Source: Thermosinus carboxydivorans Nor1 (lineage in GTDB: Bacteria > Bacillota > Negativicutes > Sporomusales > Thermosinaceae). Taken from it: a stretch of DNA of 64,000 bases. Positions within the stretch are counted from its first letter, which is position 1, and each line of letters begins with the position of its first letter. Location of the stretch: NCBI RefSeq assembly GCF_000169155.1, contig NZ_AAWL01000001.1:264001-328000 (forward strand), read 5' to 3'. This document shows positions 27,154 through 41,054 of this stretch, piece by piece. Both the position numbers and the translations under genes were made by a program. A model generated the notes under the pieces. It worked only from the letters and a program-made list of their open reading frames with translations, was not told the origin of the DNA and ran no database searches.

Positions 27154-27202
27154 AACCGCAGAGCGGGTGGCGTCAATAGCTTTTGCCACTCACTCTGCGG
27201 TT
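27154..27202 (-). terminator. Large hairpin after the Lon-like gene
   Basis: Arms 27154-27171 and 27185-27202 (AACCGCAGAG and CTCTGCGGTT at the base) form an 18-bp imperfect stem with a 13-base loop, directly after the Lon-like stop codon. T-runs are better on the plus side, so orientation is less certain than position. Confidence 0.6.
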
Positions 27203-27217
27203 ATATTATTTTTTATC

Positions 27218-29656
27218 TTAGTTTTCGTTTTTTTCGGCTCCATCTTGTCCGGCTTCAACACTCTTCCCCAATTTAACAAGTGTCTGGGTATATTCCTCCA
27301 ATTTTTTGCTGACAAGATAGTGGACGGTACCCGGCGGATAAGTGCCGTCAGGCTGCAGCTGTCCGGCTGGCACACCGGTAAGAATTTCAATTCCCTCGTC
27401 AATGGTCCGTACCGGGTAGATATGGAATTTACCCTCTCGTACGGCCGCAACCACTTCGTCGGAAAGCGTGAGATTGTTTATATTTTGGTACGGGATCATC
27501 ACACCCTGCTGGCCGGTCAAGCCCTTAATCTTGCACACGGCAAAAAAGCCTTCAATTTTTTGGGTTGCCCCGCCGATCGGCTGGATCTCGCCCTTCTGGT
27601 TCACCGAGCCGGTAACGGCAATATACTGCTTGATCGGCAGCCCGGACAGACTGGACAAGATGGCATACAGCTCGGTACTGGAAGCGCTGTCGCCGTCCAC
27701 CCCGTCATAAAGCTGCTCAAACGTCAGGCTGGCCGTCAAGGTCAGCGGCTGCCGCTGTGCATATTTCTGGCCGAGATAACCGCTTAAAATCATTACGCCT
27801 TTACTGTGGCTGGTCCCGCTCATTTTGGTTTCGCGTTCGATGTTGACCACACCGCTCTTGCCAAGATAGGTATTGGCCGTAATGCGCGACGGCTTGCCAA
27901 ACATATACTCGCCGATAGCTAGCACCGCTAAGCCGTTAACCTGGCCGACTTTTTCCCCGTCGGTGTCGATCAGCAGCTTACCCTCGGCGAACATTTCTTG
28001 CAGTTTTTCTTCGTACTTGTTAAACCGCCGCCGTTTTTCCTCAATGGCACGCTCGATGTGCCGAGCCGTAACGATTGGGCTATTGTCCTGGGTAGCCCAG
28101 GTATCAGCCTCGCATAACAGTTCGACGATTTCGCTGAACCGGGTCGTAAGTTTGTTTTGACTGCCGGCTAGCCGCGTTGAATATTCTACCACCCTGGCGA
28201 CCGCCGTCCGGTCAAAGTCCTTTAGATTTTCCCGCCGCACGGTGCTGGCAATAAAGCCGGCAAGTTTTTGAATGTTTACCGGTGTGTTGTCCATTTCCAC
28301 ATCGAAGTCGGCATAAACTTTAAAGAGTTTACGAAAGTCCTCGTCGTAAGCGTATAGTAAGTGATAAAGGATGGGGTTGCCGATGAGAATAACCTTTACA
28401 TTAACCGGGATGGGCTGCGGTTTAAGCGAAGCCATGGCAATAGCGCCATACTGCTCCCCCAGGTTTTCAATCACGATTTTCTTGGTCTTCAGCACCCGCT
28501 TCAAAGCTTCCCACGCGCCGATATTAGCCAAGACATCCCGAACATTGAGGATAAGATAGCCGCCGTTGGCCCGGTGCAGGGCGCCTGACTTAATCATAGT
28601 GAAATCGGTACTGACAACTCCCATGCGCGTTTCATACTCAACCCGGCCGACGAGGTTGTAATACGTCGGGTTGGTCTCGACAACCACCGGGGCGCCGTCG
28701 ATGTCGCGGTTATCGACAAGTAGGTTGACCCGGTATTTCTCTTTGGCATCGTGGAGGTTGCGCTTAAACAGCAGAAAGGGATTGTTTTCGTCTTCGGCGG
28801 CCGTCGGTTTAAAGTCGTTGATGTTTTTCACTACATCCTGCTTGACGGCCTCAAGATAACGGACCACCTTGGCGTAGGCCTTATATTTCTCTTTCAGTTC
28901 GTCAATCAAATGGCCGGCAGCAAAAAGGCCCGCCTTAGCGTCCAAATCTTTCAATTCTTCACGGGCTTCGCGCTCCACCTGCTGCACCAGGCGCATGGCC
29001 TCCATGGCTTTCTCATGAACGGCCATGAGCTGTTTTTCAATTTCTTCGCGTCTATTTTTATCCAGTTGCTGATATTCTTCCGGCGTTATCGGCCGTCCGT
29101 CGTCGGTGATGGGAACCCCGGCAAAACCGGTAGTGGTCCATTGGGGCAGGATACCGTGTTGCTTGGCCTTATTGGCAAAGGCCTCCATGATTTCTGCGCT
29201 GCGCGCTTGGAATTTTTTCACAATGGCCGTTTTCGCCTGTTCGTAATCATCGCTGCTAAACATCTTGGAAATGCCGCTTTTCAGATTATCGACCAGTTCT
29301 TGCATGTCCTGGCAGAAGCCCCGCCCTAAACCGGCCGGCAACGCCAGTGCAATCGGCTGACTAGGATTTTCGAAGTTATTGACATAACACCAGTCATCAG
29401 GTACCGGTTCGTCGTTCGCAACCTTGCGCACCGCAGCCTTAGCATAAGTAATTTTGCCGGTTCCCGCCAAACCGGAAATAAAAATGTTATAGCCCGGATT
29501 TTTCGTGAAAAGGCCAAATTCAACGGCTTTGACGGCCCGTTCCTGACCAATCATAACATCCAGCGGCGGGACGGTTTCGGTAGTTTCAAAGTTAAACATA
29601 CTCTCGTCGCAATGAAAACGGAGTTTCTCTACCGGAAGTTCCTGCCATTTGGTCAA
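27218..29656 (-). CDS. Lon-like AAA+ serine protease (LonB/YcbZ type)
   Basis: An 812-residue protein of the COG1067 Lon-like group. The AAA+ module contains the P-loop FISGLAGTGKITYAK near residue 60 and a helical insertion at about 150-270. The C-terminal Lon protease domain shows DGDSASSTELYAILSSLSGL with the catalytic Ser, and GGATQKIEGFF with the catalytic Lys. The P-loop has Ile where Lon usually has Thr or Ser after GK, which may reduce ATP binding. The start is a TTG at 29654-29656 with AAGGGA upstream. It would be a cytoplasmic protein-quality protease; substrates are unknown. Confidence 0.88.
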   Translation of the reverse strand: MTKWQELPVEKLRFHCDESMFNFETTETVPPLDVMIGQERAVKAVEFGLFTKNPGYNIFISGLAGTGKITYAKAAVRKVANDEPVPDDWCYVNNFENPSQPIALALPAGLGRGFCQDMQELVDNLKSGISKMFSSDDYEQAKTAIVKKFQARSAEIMEAFANKAKQHGILPQWTTTGFAGVPITDDGRPITPEEYQQLDKNRREEIEKQLMAVHEKAMEAMRLVQQVEREAREELKDLDAKAGLFAAGHLIDELKEKYKAYAKVVRYLEAVKQDVVKNINDFKPTAAEDENNPFLLFKRNLHDAKEKYRVNLLVDNRDIDGAPVVVETNPTYYNLVGRVEYETRMGVVSTDFTMIKSGALHRANGGYLILNVRDVLANIGAWEALKRVLKTKKIVIENLGEQYGAIAMASLKPQPIPVNVKVILIGNPILYHLLYAYDEDFRKLFKVYADFDVEMDNTPVNIQKLAGFIASTVRRENLKDFDRTAVARVVEYSTRLAGSQNKLTTRFSEIVELLCEADTWATQDNSPIVTARHIERAIEEKRRRFNKYEEKLQEMFAEGKLLIDTDGEKVGQVNGLAVLAIGEYMFGKPSRITANTYLGKSGVVNIERETKMSGTSHSKGVMILSGYLGQKYAQRQPLTLTASLTFEQLYDGVDGDSASSTELYAILSSLSGLPIKQYIAVTGSVNQKGEIQPIGGATQKIEGFFAVCKIKGLTGQQGVMIPYQNINNLTLSDEVVAAVREGKFHIYPVRTIDEGIEILTGVPAGQLQPDGTYPPGTVHYLVSKKLEEYTQTLVKLGKSVEAGQDGAEKNEN

Positions 29657-29709
29657 TTAAATCATCCCTTCTCACTTAGCGTTAATAATGAAAATTCGTT
29701 ATATTCTAT

Positions 29710-29967
29710 TCAAATACCTCTTGACCCTGACCACTCCAAATCCGGGCTACCGCATTCCAAACACAGGTCGAAGTAGTCTTCCGGCCGCCGAAACGCCAAA
29801 GTAGTGATTTCTTTATCAACTCCCATACTGGTAATGGTTTCTACCTCGCCGGCCGTATGAAAGTGGCCGATGATCCCCGAGACGGGCCCGTTTGTATAGG
29901 GTACAACCGACGGAACTTTGCTGGAACCGAATAGACGACGATTTCCACATTTTTTGCACTGCGGCAT
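29710..29967 (-). CDS. Small zinc-ribbon protein
   Basis: An 85-residue protein with two CxxC knuckles, CKKCG at the N-terminus and CLECG near residue 72, which together should bind one zinc. No other domain is recognised. The ATG at 29967 is chosen: GAGG lies 8 bases upstream and also covers the alternative GTG. It lies 13 bp after a CPBP protease gene and 53 bp before the Lon-like gene, so all three may be co-transcribed. Confidence 0.6.
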   Translation of the reverse strand: MPQCKKCGNRRLFGSSKVPSVVPYTNGPVSGIIGHFHTAGEVETITSMGVDKEITTLAFRRPEDYFDLCLECGSPDLEWSGSRGI

Positions 29968-29980
29968 GTTTTTCACCTCG

Positions 29981-30661
29981 TTAGACTAGTGGTATACCTA
30001 AGAACAACATAAGGATTTTGCTGGTATTGATAAAAGAGTGGGCAACAACGGCACTGATTAGCGACCCAGTCCAATAATACAGCAAGGCCAATCCAACGCC
30101 GACTACCATCATCTCCGCCAACCAGTAAACATTAAAATGAAAGAAGGCAAAGATAGCGGCACTGCCCAGTGCGCCGCCCCATAAGCCGAAGCGGGCTGTA
30201 AGCGCCGGAAAGGTCAGCAGCCGATATAATGCTTCTTCCATGACCGGCGCCGCCAGTGCGGCTAAAAACAGCGGGACGGCCAAGTCACGCCACGTGGCGG
30301 CGTTTTGCACCTGCACAATCAAAGGGTGCTGCGCCGGCATAGCAAAAAAAACAGAAACATAGAGCCGCTCGCTGTAAAGGCTGATGCCGAGTAAGACGGC
30401 GCCACCGGCCAGCCCGCGCAGGCTGTTTTGCACGCCGTGCCGGAAAGAAACACCCCATTCTTGCCACTTGGCGCCATGCCGGTGAATAACCAGCCCGACC
30501 AGGGCCAACACCAACAGCCGGTCGGTTGCTTCAATAACTAAAGGACTGGCGACAAAAAATAGCGGAAACGCTCCCCGCACGAGAATTAGCCCGGTCACCA
30601 GCCGCAAAACATGGACAAGCAGTACCTCTTTTAAACCCCATGGCACCTGCTCCGGCAACAT
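29981..30661 (-). CDS. CPBP family intramembrane metalloprotease
   Basis: A 226-residue polytopic protein (about six hydrophobic segments) with the Abi/CAAX-protease motifs: EEALYR near residue 141 (EExxxR), FFHFN (FxxxH-like) and HSFINTSK. Family members cut prenylated or other membrane proteins, and several protect against self-made bacteriocins. Here the neighbours are housekeeping genes, so a protein-maintenance role is the more modest inference. GAGGG precedes the ATG. Confidence 0.82.
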   Translation of the reverse strand: MLPEQVPWGLKEVLLVHVLRLVTGLILVRGAFPLFFVASPLVIEATDRLLVLALVGLVIHRHGAKWQEWGVSFRHGVQNSLRGLAGGAVLLGISLYSERLYVSVFFAMPAQHPLIVQVQNAATWRDLAVPLFLAALAAPVMEEALYRLLTFPALTARFGLWGGALGSAAIFAFFHFNVYWLAEMMVVGVGLALLYYWTGSLISAVVAHSFINTSKILMLFLGIPLV

Positions 30662-30720
30662 AACATTCCCTCTTTTTTTAGCGTAACAGTACCATTATGC
30701 GCGAGCATCTTTGCTTTCAT

Positions 30721-30756
30721 GCACAAAAACAGGAGCGCCACCACGGCGCTCCTGTT
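30721..30756 (-). terminator. Rho-independent terminator of gatCAB
   Basis: Perfect 11-bp arms ACAGGAGCGCC (30729-30739) and GGCGCTCCTGT (30745-30755) with a 5-base loop, then a T-tract on the minus strand. It lies about 55 bp after the gatB stop. Confidence 0.9.
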
Positions 30757-30809
30757 GGAAAAATTAGTTTACTATGTTATAAGGTTGGGCGGATGAATAA
30801 AATCAGCGG

Positions 30810-32243
30810 CTACAGCCGTTCGCGCAGCAACTTGTTCACCAGTTCGGGATTGGCCCGGCCTTTTGTCTGTTTCATTACCTGCCCGACCAGAAAGCCGAGC
30901 GCCCGTTCCTTGCCGGCCTTGTAGTCGGCCACCGACTGCGGATTGGCGGCGATAACGGCCTCGACCACGGCCACAATGGCACTCTCGTCGGTAATCTGAA
31001 CTAAACCTTTCTCTTTCACGATGGTCTCGGCGTCCTTGCCGCTGGTCCACATCTCCTCAAATACCGTCTTGGCAATCTTACCCGAAATTGTCCCCTTATC
31101 AATCAGTTTCAGCATTCCGGCCAAATCCTGCGGCTTGATCGGGCAGTCGGTAATATCAATGTTTTGGGCATTGAGGTGCTTGGCCACTTCGCCCATCAAC
31201 CAGTTGGCAGCGGCCTTGGGGTCTACTTCATGGGCCACTACTGCATCGAAATAATCAGCCATGGCCCGGCTGGCAGTAATAATATCGGCGTCATAGGCAG
31301 AAAGGCCATAGCTGTCCATTAGGCGCTTTTTGCGCGCATCGGGCAGCTCGGGCAAGCTGCGGCGGATCTCTTCCACCCACGCGGGGTCAACAACGATCGG
31401 CACCAGATCAGGATCGGGAAAATACCGATAGTCATGGGCCTGCTCTTTGCTGCGGAGGGAAAGTGTAATCCCTCTTCCCTCGTCCCAGGAACGGGTTTCC
31501 TGGACGATGGTGCCCCCTTCGTCCAGGATTTGGGCCTGCCGGGCCGCTTCATACTCCAGCCCGCGCTGGACGGCCCGGAACGAATTGAGGTTTTTGATTT
31601 CTGTCTTGGTGCCAAATTGGGCGGACCCCCGCGGCCGGAGGGAAATGTTGGCGTCGCAGCGGAGACTCCCTTCCTCCATCTTGCAGTCTGACACGTCAAT
31701 ATACTGCAGAATGGCTTTGAGTTTCTCCAGATAGGCTTTTGCCTCTTCTGGCGAGCGGATATCCGGTTCGGAAACAATTTCCAGCAAAGGGACACCGGTA
31801 CGGTTATAGTCAACCAGCGCGTAATCGGCGTTGGCAATGGTACCGGCGTGAACCAGCTTACCGGCATCTTCCTCCATATGTACACGGGTAATGCCGATGC
31901 GCTTAACCTCGCCATTCACCTCAATATCCAGGTAGCCGTTAACGGCGATGGGTAAGTCATATTGGGAAATCTGATAGTTTTTCGGCAGGTCGGGATAATA
32001 GTAGTTTTTGCGGTCAAACTTGCTGAACGGCAAGATTTGGCAGTTTAGCGCCAAACCGGTGCGGATCGCGAACTCCAGCACTTTTTGGTTGAGAACCGGC
32101 AGTACTCCCGGCAAGCCAAGACAGACCGGGCAGACATTGGTATTCTGCTCGGCGCCGAACTTGGTGCTGCAGCCACAAAAAATTTTGGAATTGGTTTTAA
32201 GTTCGGTATGAACTTCCAGGCCAATGACAATTTCGTAATCCAT
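30810..32243 (-). CDS. gatB: Asp/Glu-tRNA amidotransferase subunit B
   Basis: A 477-residue GatB. It binds the misacylated tRNA and activates the carboxyl group of Glu or Asp with ATP, receiving ammonia from GatA. The N-terminus [19 protein letters not shown] carries the zinc-ligand Cys motif continued by [18 protein letters not shown]-type signature residues appear as [11 protein letters not shown], and the C-terminal YqeY-like tRNA-binding domain runs from about 330. It starts 3 bp after the gatA stop, with a strong GGGGGAGG site. It is the last gene of the gatCAB operon. Confidence 0.96.
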   Translation of the reverse strand: MDYEIVIGLEVHTELKTNSKIFCGCSTKFGAEQNTNVCPVCLGLPGVLPVLNQKVLEFAIRTGLALNCQILPFSKFDRKNYYYPDLPKNYQISQYDLPIAVNGYLDIEVNGEVKRIGITRVHMEEDAGKLVHAGTIANADYALVDYNRTGVPLLEIVSEPDIRSPEEAKAYLEKLKAILQYIDVSDCKMEEGSLRCDANISLRPRGSAQFGTKTEIKNLNSFRAVQRGLEYEAARQAQILDEGGTIVQETRSWDEGRGITLSLRSKEQAHDYRYFPDPDLVPIVVDPAWVEEIRRSLPELPDARKKRLMDSYGLSAYDADIITASRAMADYFDAVVAHEVDPKAAANWLMGEVAKHLNAQNIDITDCPIKPQDLAGMLKLIDKGTISGKIAKTVFEEMWTSGKDAETIVKEKGLVQITDESAIVAVVEAVIAANPQSVADYKAGKERALGFLVGQVMKQTKGRANPELVNKLLRERL

Positions 32244-32246
32244 GGC

Positions 32247-33710
32247 TTAAACCTCCCCCAGCGGCGCCAGGCGCTTGTAGTAATCATTATTCTGCTCAAA
32301 CGCGTAGGCGGCGCGCAAAATGGTCGCCTCGCCCAACGGCTTGCCAATGAGCTGCAGGCCAATGGGCAGGTTGCCAGCAAAACCGCAAGGCAGCGAAATG
32401 GCCGGCACGCCGGCCAGGTTGACCGGGATGGTGAAAATGTCCTGCAAATACATGGCCAGCGGATCGTTGACTTTTTCCCCCGCTTTAAACGCCGTGGTAG
32501 GCGCTGTCGGCGTGATCAGCACATCGACTTGTTCAAAGGCCCGGTCGAAATTCCGCTTAACCAGCGTCCGCACTTTTAGCGCCTTATTGTAGTAAGCATC
32601 ATAATACCCCGAACTGAGGGCATAAGTACCCAGCATAATCCGCCGCTTGACTTCAGCGCCAAACCCTTCGCTGCGTGTCCGTTTATACATGGAAACAATG
32701 TCATTGCCTTCGGCGCGATAACCAAAGCCCACGCCATCGTACCGCGCCAGGTTGGAGCTGGCCTCGGCTGGAGCAATCAGATAGTAAACGGCTAAGGCAT
32801 ACTCGGTATGGGGCATGGAAACTTCGACGATTTCAGCGCCCATCGCCCGAAACTGGTCGACGGCCCGGCGCACGGCCTGTTCGACGGCGCTGTCCAGGCC
32901 GGCGACGAAATATTCCTTCGGCAGGCCGATTTTCAGGCCTTTGACATCAGGAACAAGCGCCGTGGTATAGTCAGGTACGTCCGTCCGGATGGAGGTGGAG
33001 TCATGAGCATCATGGCCGGCGATAACGTTCAGTACCAGAGCGCAGTCAGTAACATCCCGGGTGATGGGACCGATTTGGTCGAGCGACGAGGCATAAGCGA
33101 CCAGGCCAAACCGGGATACCAGGCCATAGGTGGGTTTGAGGCCGACAACACCGCAGTAAGCGGCAGGCTGGCGGATTGAACCGCCCGTATCCGAACCCAG
33201 CGCCCAAACGGCTTCACCGGCGGCTACGGCCGCCGCCGACCCGCCGCTCGAGCCGCCGGGGACAGCCGCTGTATCCCACGGGTTGCGCGAAGCGAAAAAG
33301 GCGGAGTTTTCCGTCGAACTGCCCATGGCAAACTCGTCCATATTCGCTTTACCGGCAATAACGGCGTCGTTGGCGGCTAATTTAACCATAACGGTAGCGT
33401 CGTAGGGAGGGACAAAATTGGCCAATATTTTAGAGCCACAGGTCGTTTTTATCCCTTTCGTGCAGATATTGTCCTTTATGGCGCCGGGAAGGCCGGCAAG
33501 GGGACTAATCTTTTCGCCCCGGCGAATTTTCTCATCCACTTTTTGCGCCTGCTCCAAGGCCTGCTCGCGCGTCTGGGTAATGTAGGCCCGAATTTCGCCC
33601 TCAACCGCATCGATGCGGCCAAATACGGCTTCGGTGATTTCGCGGGCTGACACTTCTTTCTTTAGCAGTTTTTCATGCAGCGCATGCGCGGTATATTGAT
33701 ACAGTTTCAC
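32247..33710 (-). CDS. gatA: Asp/Glu-tRNA amidotransferase subunit A
   Basis: A 487-residue amidase-signature enzyme that releases ammonia from glutamine. The catalytic Ser-cisSer-Lys triad is visible: Lys in [10 protein letters not shown] near 77, and the serines in [16 protein letters not shown] near 150-175. The glycine-rich [10 protein letters not shown] stretch follows. The start is the GTG at 33708-33710 with GGGGGAG 5 bases upstream, giving the usual length. A longer ATG frame runs into gatC and is rejected. It sits 10 bp after gatC. Confidence 0.96.
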   Translation of the reverse strand: MKLYQYTAHALHEKLLKKEVSAREITEAVFGRIDAVEGEIRAYITQTREQALEQAQKVDEKIRRGEKISPLAGLPGAIKDNICTKGIKTTCGSKILANFVPPYDATVMVKLAANDAVIAGKANMDEFAMGSSTENSAFFASRNPWDTAAVPGGSSGGSAAAVAAGEAVWALGSDTGGSIRQPAAYCGVVGLKPTYGLVSRFGLVAYASSLDQIGPITRDVTDCALVLNVIAGHDAHDSTSIRTDVPDYTTALVPDVKGLKIGLPKEYFVAGLDSAVEQAVRRAVDQFRAMGAEIVEVSMPHTEYALAVYYLIAPAEASSNLARYDGVGFGYRAEGNDIVSMYKRTRSEGFGAEVKRRIMLGTYALSSGYYDAYYNKALKVRTLVKRNFDRAFEQVDVLITPTAPTTAFKAGEKVNDPLAMYLQDIFTIPVNLAGVPAISLPCGFAGNLPIGLQLIGKPLGEATILRAAYAFEQNNDYYKRLAPLGEV

Positions 33711-33720
33711 GGTACTCCCC

Positions 33721-34011
33721 CTAACCTTCCAAAATTTTGGGCACCTTAAAGTAGCCCTCTTCCTCTTCCGGTGCATTACTCAGGGCGAGGCGGCGGTCGA
33801 GAGACGGCTGGACCCGGTCCTCGCGCAGCACGTTTTTCAGGGGAAGAACGTGGGCGGTCGGTTCAATGCCCTCGGTATCTACCTTGTTCAGCACGTCCAT
33901 ATATTCTAAAATCGCGTTAAGCTGCTGCGTAAAGCGTTCGGCTTCCTGGTCGCTAATTTCCAAACGGGATAGTAACGCCACCTGCTCAACGTCTTTGCGC
34001 GAAATTTTCAT
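33721..34011 (-). CDS. gatC: Asp/Glu-tRNA amidotransferase subunit C
   Basis: A 96-residue GatC, which wraps and stabilises the GatA-GatB interface. The typical opening [19 protein letters not shown] and the internal [13 protein letters not shown] are clear. The start is chosen at 34011 to match the family N-terminus; an ATG at 34023 and a GTG at 34020 are possible, since no textbook ribosome site separates them. It is the first gene of the operon. Confidence 0.93.
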   Translation of the reverse strand: MKISRKDVEQVALLSRLEISDQEAERFTQQLNAILEYMDVLNKVDTEGIEPTAHVLPLKNVLREDRVQPSLDRRLALSNAPEEEEGYFKVPKILEG

Positions 34012-34050
34012 TTCCTTCACCATCCAATCGCAAAAGTTCGCATAGTTTAT

Positions 34051-34059
34051 ATTATACCA
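34051..34059 (-). promoter_or_regulatory. Extended -10 promoter for gatCAB
   Basis: The minus strand reads TGGTATAAT, a perfect -10 with the TGn extension, which can act without a good -35. It lies about 40 bp before gatC. Confidence 0.5.
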
Positions 34060-34089
34060 TACCTGTCCAAATTTAGCGAAAACTGGTGA

Positions 34090-38326
<4,237 letters not shown>

Positions 38327-38427
38327 TTTTCCTCCCGGTTATCAGGCAACATTATCCACAAACATAAACATAAGTATTTTCTCCACAAAGCGCGCTTTTC
38401 CTGTCGATTTTGGGGTTTCCCTCAAGA

Positions 38428-38456
38428 TAAAAAAGCGGCGACCCTTACGGGGCGCC
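38428..38456 (-). terminator. Rho-independent terminator overlapping the pyrophosphatase stop codon
   Basis: GGCGACCC (38437-38444) pairs with GGGGCGCC (38449-38456), with one mismatch, around TTAC; six T residues follow on the minus strand. The stop codon lies in the loop. Confidence 0.8.
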
Positions 38457-40088
38457 AACTTTTGCACGCGCCGCCTCGATTAGGGGCGGCACAACCTGTT
38501 TTTTCCGGGACATGACGCCAGGCAAATAAAGTACCCCATCGCGAGCCGGCTGGCCAAAAGCCTGGCTAACCAGTGCCGCCGGCTGGCCCACAAAGACAAG
38601 ATGGGTGGCTTCGCTTAAGATGTCGGTGATCATGAGCAGCACCAAATCGTAGTTTTCTTTGGCCCGCAGCGACTGCATCGCCTGCAGTAGTTCGTCCTTT
38701 AAGCCCAGCAGCTCGGCCGGCTCCATCACCGAAACCTGGGCAATCGCAACCCGGTATTCGCCAATCAAAAACTCTTTGAGATCGCTCTGGATCAACTCGG
38801 CCGGAGTCAAGCCGGCAATACTTGATCCCGCCTTCAAGACTGCCCGGCCAAACTCCTGAATATCCAGCCCGGCTGCTGCTGCCAGCTTCTCAGCTGTCTC
38901 CCGGTCTTTAGGCGTAGCCGTCGGCGATTTAAACAGCAGTGTGTCGGAAAGAATAGCGGCTAGCAGCAGTCCGGCAATTTGCGAAGGAATATCGATATGG
39001 CGGTGCCAGTACATGTTGGCCACGATGGTAGCCGTCGCTCCTACCGGTTCGTGGCAAATGAAAATAGGCTCACTTGTTTCCAACCCGCCCAGACGATGAT
39101 GATCAATAATCTCGACAATCTGGGCTTCTTCAATACCCTCTGCTGCCTGGCCCGGCTCATTATGGTCTACCAGGATGACCTTTTCCCGCTCGGGCACGAT
39201 CAGACGATCCCGATTGATCAGTCCGATAAGGCGTCCGTTTTCCACTACCGGATAATTACGATGATTGGTGGCTACGATGACGCTTTTGATATCGGCTACT
39301 AAGTCCGTAGGCTTAAACACGACCACCTTGGTCTGCATTATCATGCGCACCGGAATGCTCTGGTTGATCAGCCGGGCACATGTGTAAGTATCATAAGGAG
39401 TGCTAATAATAATCACGCCCCGGCTACGGGCAGACTGCTCTACCGCGTCCGTAACCGCGGCGCCGCCGGTTACTACCAGGCAGGCGATGCCTTGTTCAAT
39501 AGAGACTAGTTGAGCCTTATTCCGGTCGCCTACCAGCACAATGTCGCCCGGTTCTACCAATTGAGCCATCGTCTGCGTCCGCGCCCCCGCAATCCGCACT
39601 TTGCCAGTTACCGGCCGATCGAGATCCTGACCGCAGACCAGCCGGCCGTCCAGCGCCCTGAGCACGCTGGCATAGTCTACGCCAGCCTCGGATAAGTCCT
39701 GCATTTCCAGTTCGTCAAAGTAGCGTTTCGCTAAATCGCCGACCGTGACGATACCGACCAGGGTGCTGCCGCTTTCCACCACCGGGACGGACTTAACATT
39801 ATGCTGCTTCATTAGTTGGCCCAACTCGCGCACAGTACTTTGGGGACTGACCGTCACCACGCGATCGGTCATAATATCTTTGACGCGGGGATAAAAGTCA
39901 TTAATTAGCGCCGGCATTTTAACGCCGAAATATTCCAGGACAAACTTCGTCTCCGCATTGATCTTGCCCGCTCTGGCCGGTACGGCGGACTCACCAAGGG
40001 CCTGCTTCAAATGGGCATAGCCAATGGCGGAGCAGATGGAATCGGTGTCGGGGCTACGATGTCCGATCACATACACAGGTTTCGCCAT
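38445..40088 (-). CDS. ppaC: Manganese-dependent inorganic pyrophosphatase with CBS and DRTGG domains
   Basis: A 547-residue family II pyrophosphatase. The DHH catalytic domain has GHRSPDTDSICSA at 9-21, VDHNEPGQ and EIIDHHRLGG; a DHHA2 domain closes the C-terminus. Between the first metal motif and the DHH box lies a regulatory insert of about 70-300: a CBS motif (IMTDRVVTVSPQS), a DRTGG domain, then a second CBS. CBS-PPases are inhibited or activated by AMP, ADP, ATP or diadenosine polyphosphates, so this enzyme should sense energy charge. The start at 40088 has AAGGAGG 6 bases upstream. Confidence 0.92.
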   Translation of the reverse strand: MAKPVYVIGHRSPDTDSICSAIGYAHLKQALGESAVPARAGKINAETKFVLEYFGVKMPALINDFYPRVKDIMTDRVVTVSPQSTVRELGQLMKQHNVKSVPVVESGSTLVGIVTVGDLAKRYFDELEMQDLSEAGVDYASVLRALDGRLVCGQDLDRPVTGKVRIAGARTQTMAQLVEPGDIVLVGDRNKAQLVSIEQGIACLVVTGGAAVTDAVEQSARSRGVIIISTPYDTYTCARLINQSIPVRMIMQTKVVVFKPTDLVADIKSVIVATNHRNYPVVENGRLIGLINRDRLIVPEREKVILVDHNEPGQAAEGIEEAQIVEIIDHHRLGGLETSEPIFICHEPVGATATIVANMYWHRHIDIPSQIAGLLLAAILSDTLLFKSPTATPKDRETAEKLAAAAGLDIQEFGRAVLKAGSSIAGLTPAELIQSDLKEFLIGEYRVAIAQVSVMEPAELLGLKDELLQAMQSLRAKENYDLVLLMITDILSEATHLVFVGQPAALVSQAFGQPARDGVLYLPGVMSRKKQVVPPLIEAARAKVGAP

Positions 40089-40138
40089 AGGGTCCTCCTT
40101 GCTTCCTGGTAACTCTTCCGCAGTATTATATCTAAAAT

Positions 40139-40178
40139 GAAAAAGAAGACTCTGGCCGACCAACACGACCAAAGTCTA
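40139..40178 (-). terminator. Terminator of the glycine cleavage operon
   Basis: AGACTCTGG (40147-40155) pairs with CCAAAGTCT (40169-40177), with one mismatch; a T-rich run follows on the minus strand. It lies about 55 bp after lplA. Confidence 0.65.
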
Positions 40179-40229
40179 TCGTAACGCTAAACGGTGCGCC
40201 CGGTCAAGCCGGCACGCCCCAAAACGGCT

Positions 40230-41054
40230 TTATTTACTAAAGTTCCAACTGTCGGCGCCGAATTTTTCGACTGCCAGTCGCTCCGCCAGCGCTTCTTCCT
40301 CTGCCGTCAACCGTCCCTCTTCCAGCGTAAGCCCAAGCGCCCGGCCGAACTCACCGGCCATGATGCGGGCCACGGCCGCAGTGTCCGGCACGGTACCCAG
40401 GATGTGGCGCAGCGATGTCGCTTTGGCCTGCAGCACTTTTTCACAGCGCTCCCGTTCGCCGTCGTCATGAAACTTTAAGAGACTGGTCAGCGCGGACGGG
40501 TCAAAGTCAAAGAGCAGCGAGCCATGCTGCAGCAGCGCCCCTTCTTTGCGCACCTGAGCGCTGCCAAGCAGTTTCTTGCGACCAGCAGTAATTTCATAGA
40601 AAGAAGGCGCGTCAAAACAAGCGCCGTTTTTCGGCAGCCGCGCCGTTTGCCCAAAGGCCGCGCCCGGCAGCGACATCTCGGCCGGTACGCCAAGGGCATG
40701 CAGACCGGCGATTAAGCCCTGGCTTAGAATGCGGTAGGAGCCGAGCAAGGTGGGCGGCAATAGCGGGTGGTCCTCGCGGACGACGACGCTATAGGTAAGT
40801 TCACGGTCATGCAGGACGGCCCGCCCGCCGGTAATGCGCCGGACAAAGTCGATTCCCCGGGCGCGGCAGGCATCTACATCCACTTCGGCGTGCGCTTTTT
40901 GAAAATAACCGATACTGAGCGCCGGCGGCTGCCAGGTGTAGAAGCGCAGCGTCGGCGGCACCGCCCCTGCGGCATGACAGCGGAGAATGGCCTCATCAAC
41001 AGCCATATTGTGCCTGGCATCGCGAGGACTGTCAAATATCACCCGCCATTTCAT
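40230..41054 (-). CDS. Lipoate-protein ligase A family protein (LplA/LipM type)
   Basis: A 274-residue biotin/lipoyl-ligase fold protein. Motifs are [12 protein letters not shown] near residue 16, [20 protein letters not shown] near 70 (lipoate-binding RRxxGGxxVxHD) and [22 protein letters not shown] near 145. As the last gene of the glycine cleavage operon it presumably attaches lipoate or octanoate to GcvH. Ligase and octanoyltransferase (LipM) members look alike, so which reaction it does is open. Its ATG overlaps the gcvPB stop as ATGA. Confidence 0.87.
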   Translation of the reverse strand: MKWRVIFDSPRDARHNMAVDEAILRCHAAGAVPPTLRFYTWQPPALSIGYFQKAHAEVDVDACRARGIDFVRRITGGRAVLHDRELTYSVVVREDHPLLPPTLLGSYRILSQGLIAGLHALGVPAEMSLPGAAFGQTARLPKNGACFDAPSFYEITAGRKKLLGSAQVRKEGALLQHGSLLFDFDPSALTSLLKFHDDGERERCEKVLQAKATSLRHILGTVPDTAAVARIMAGEFGRALGLTLEEGRLTAEEEALAERLAVEKFGADSWNFSK

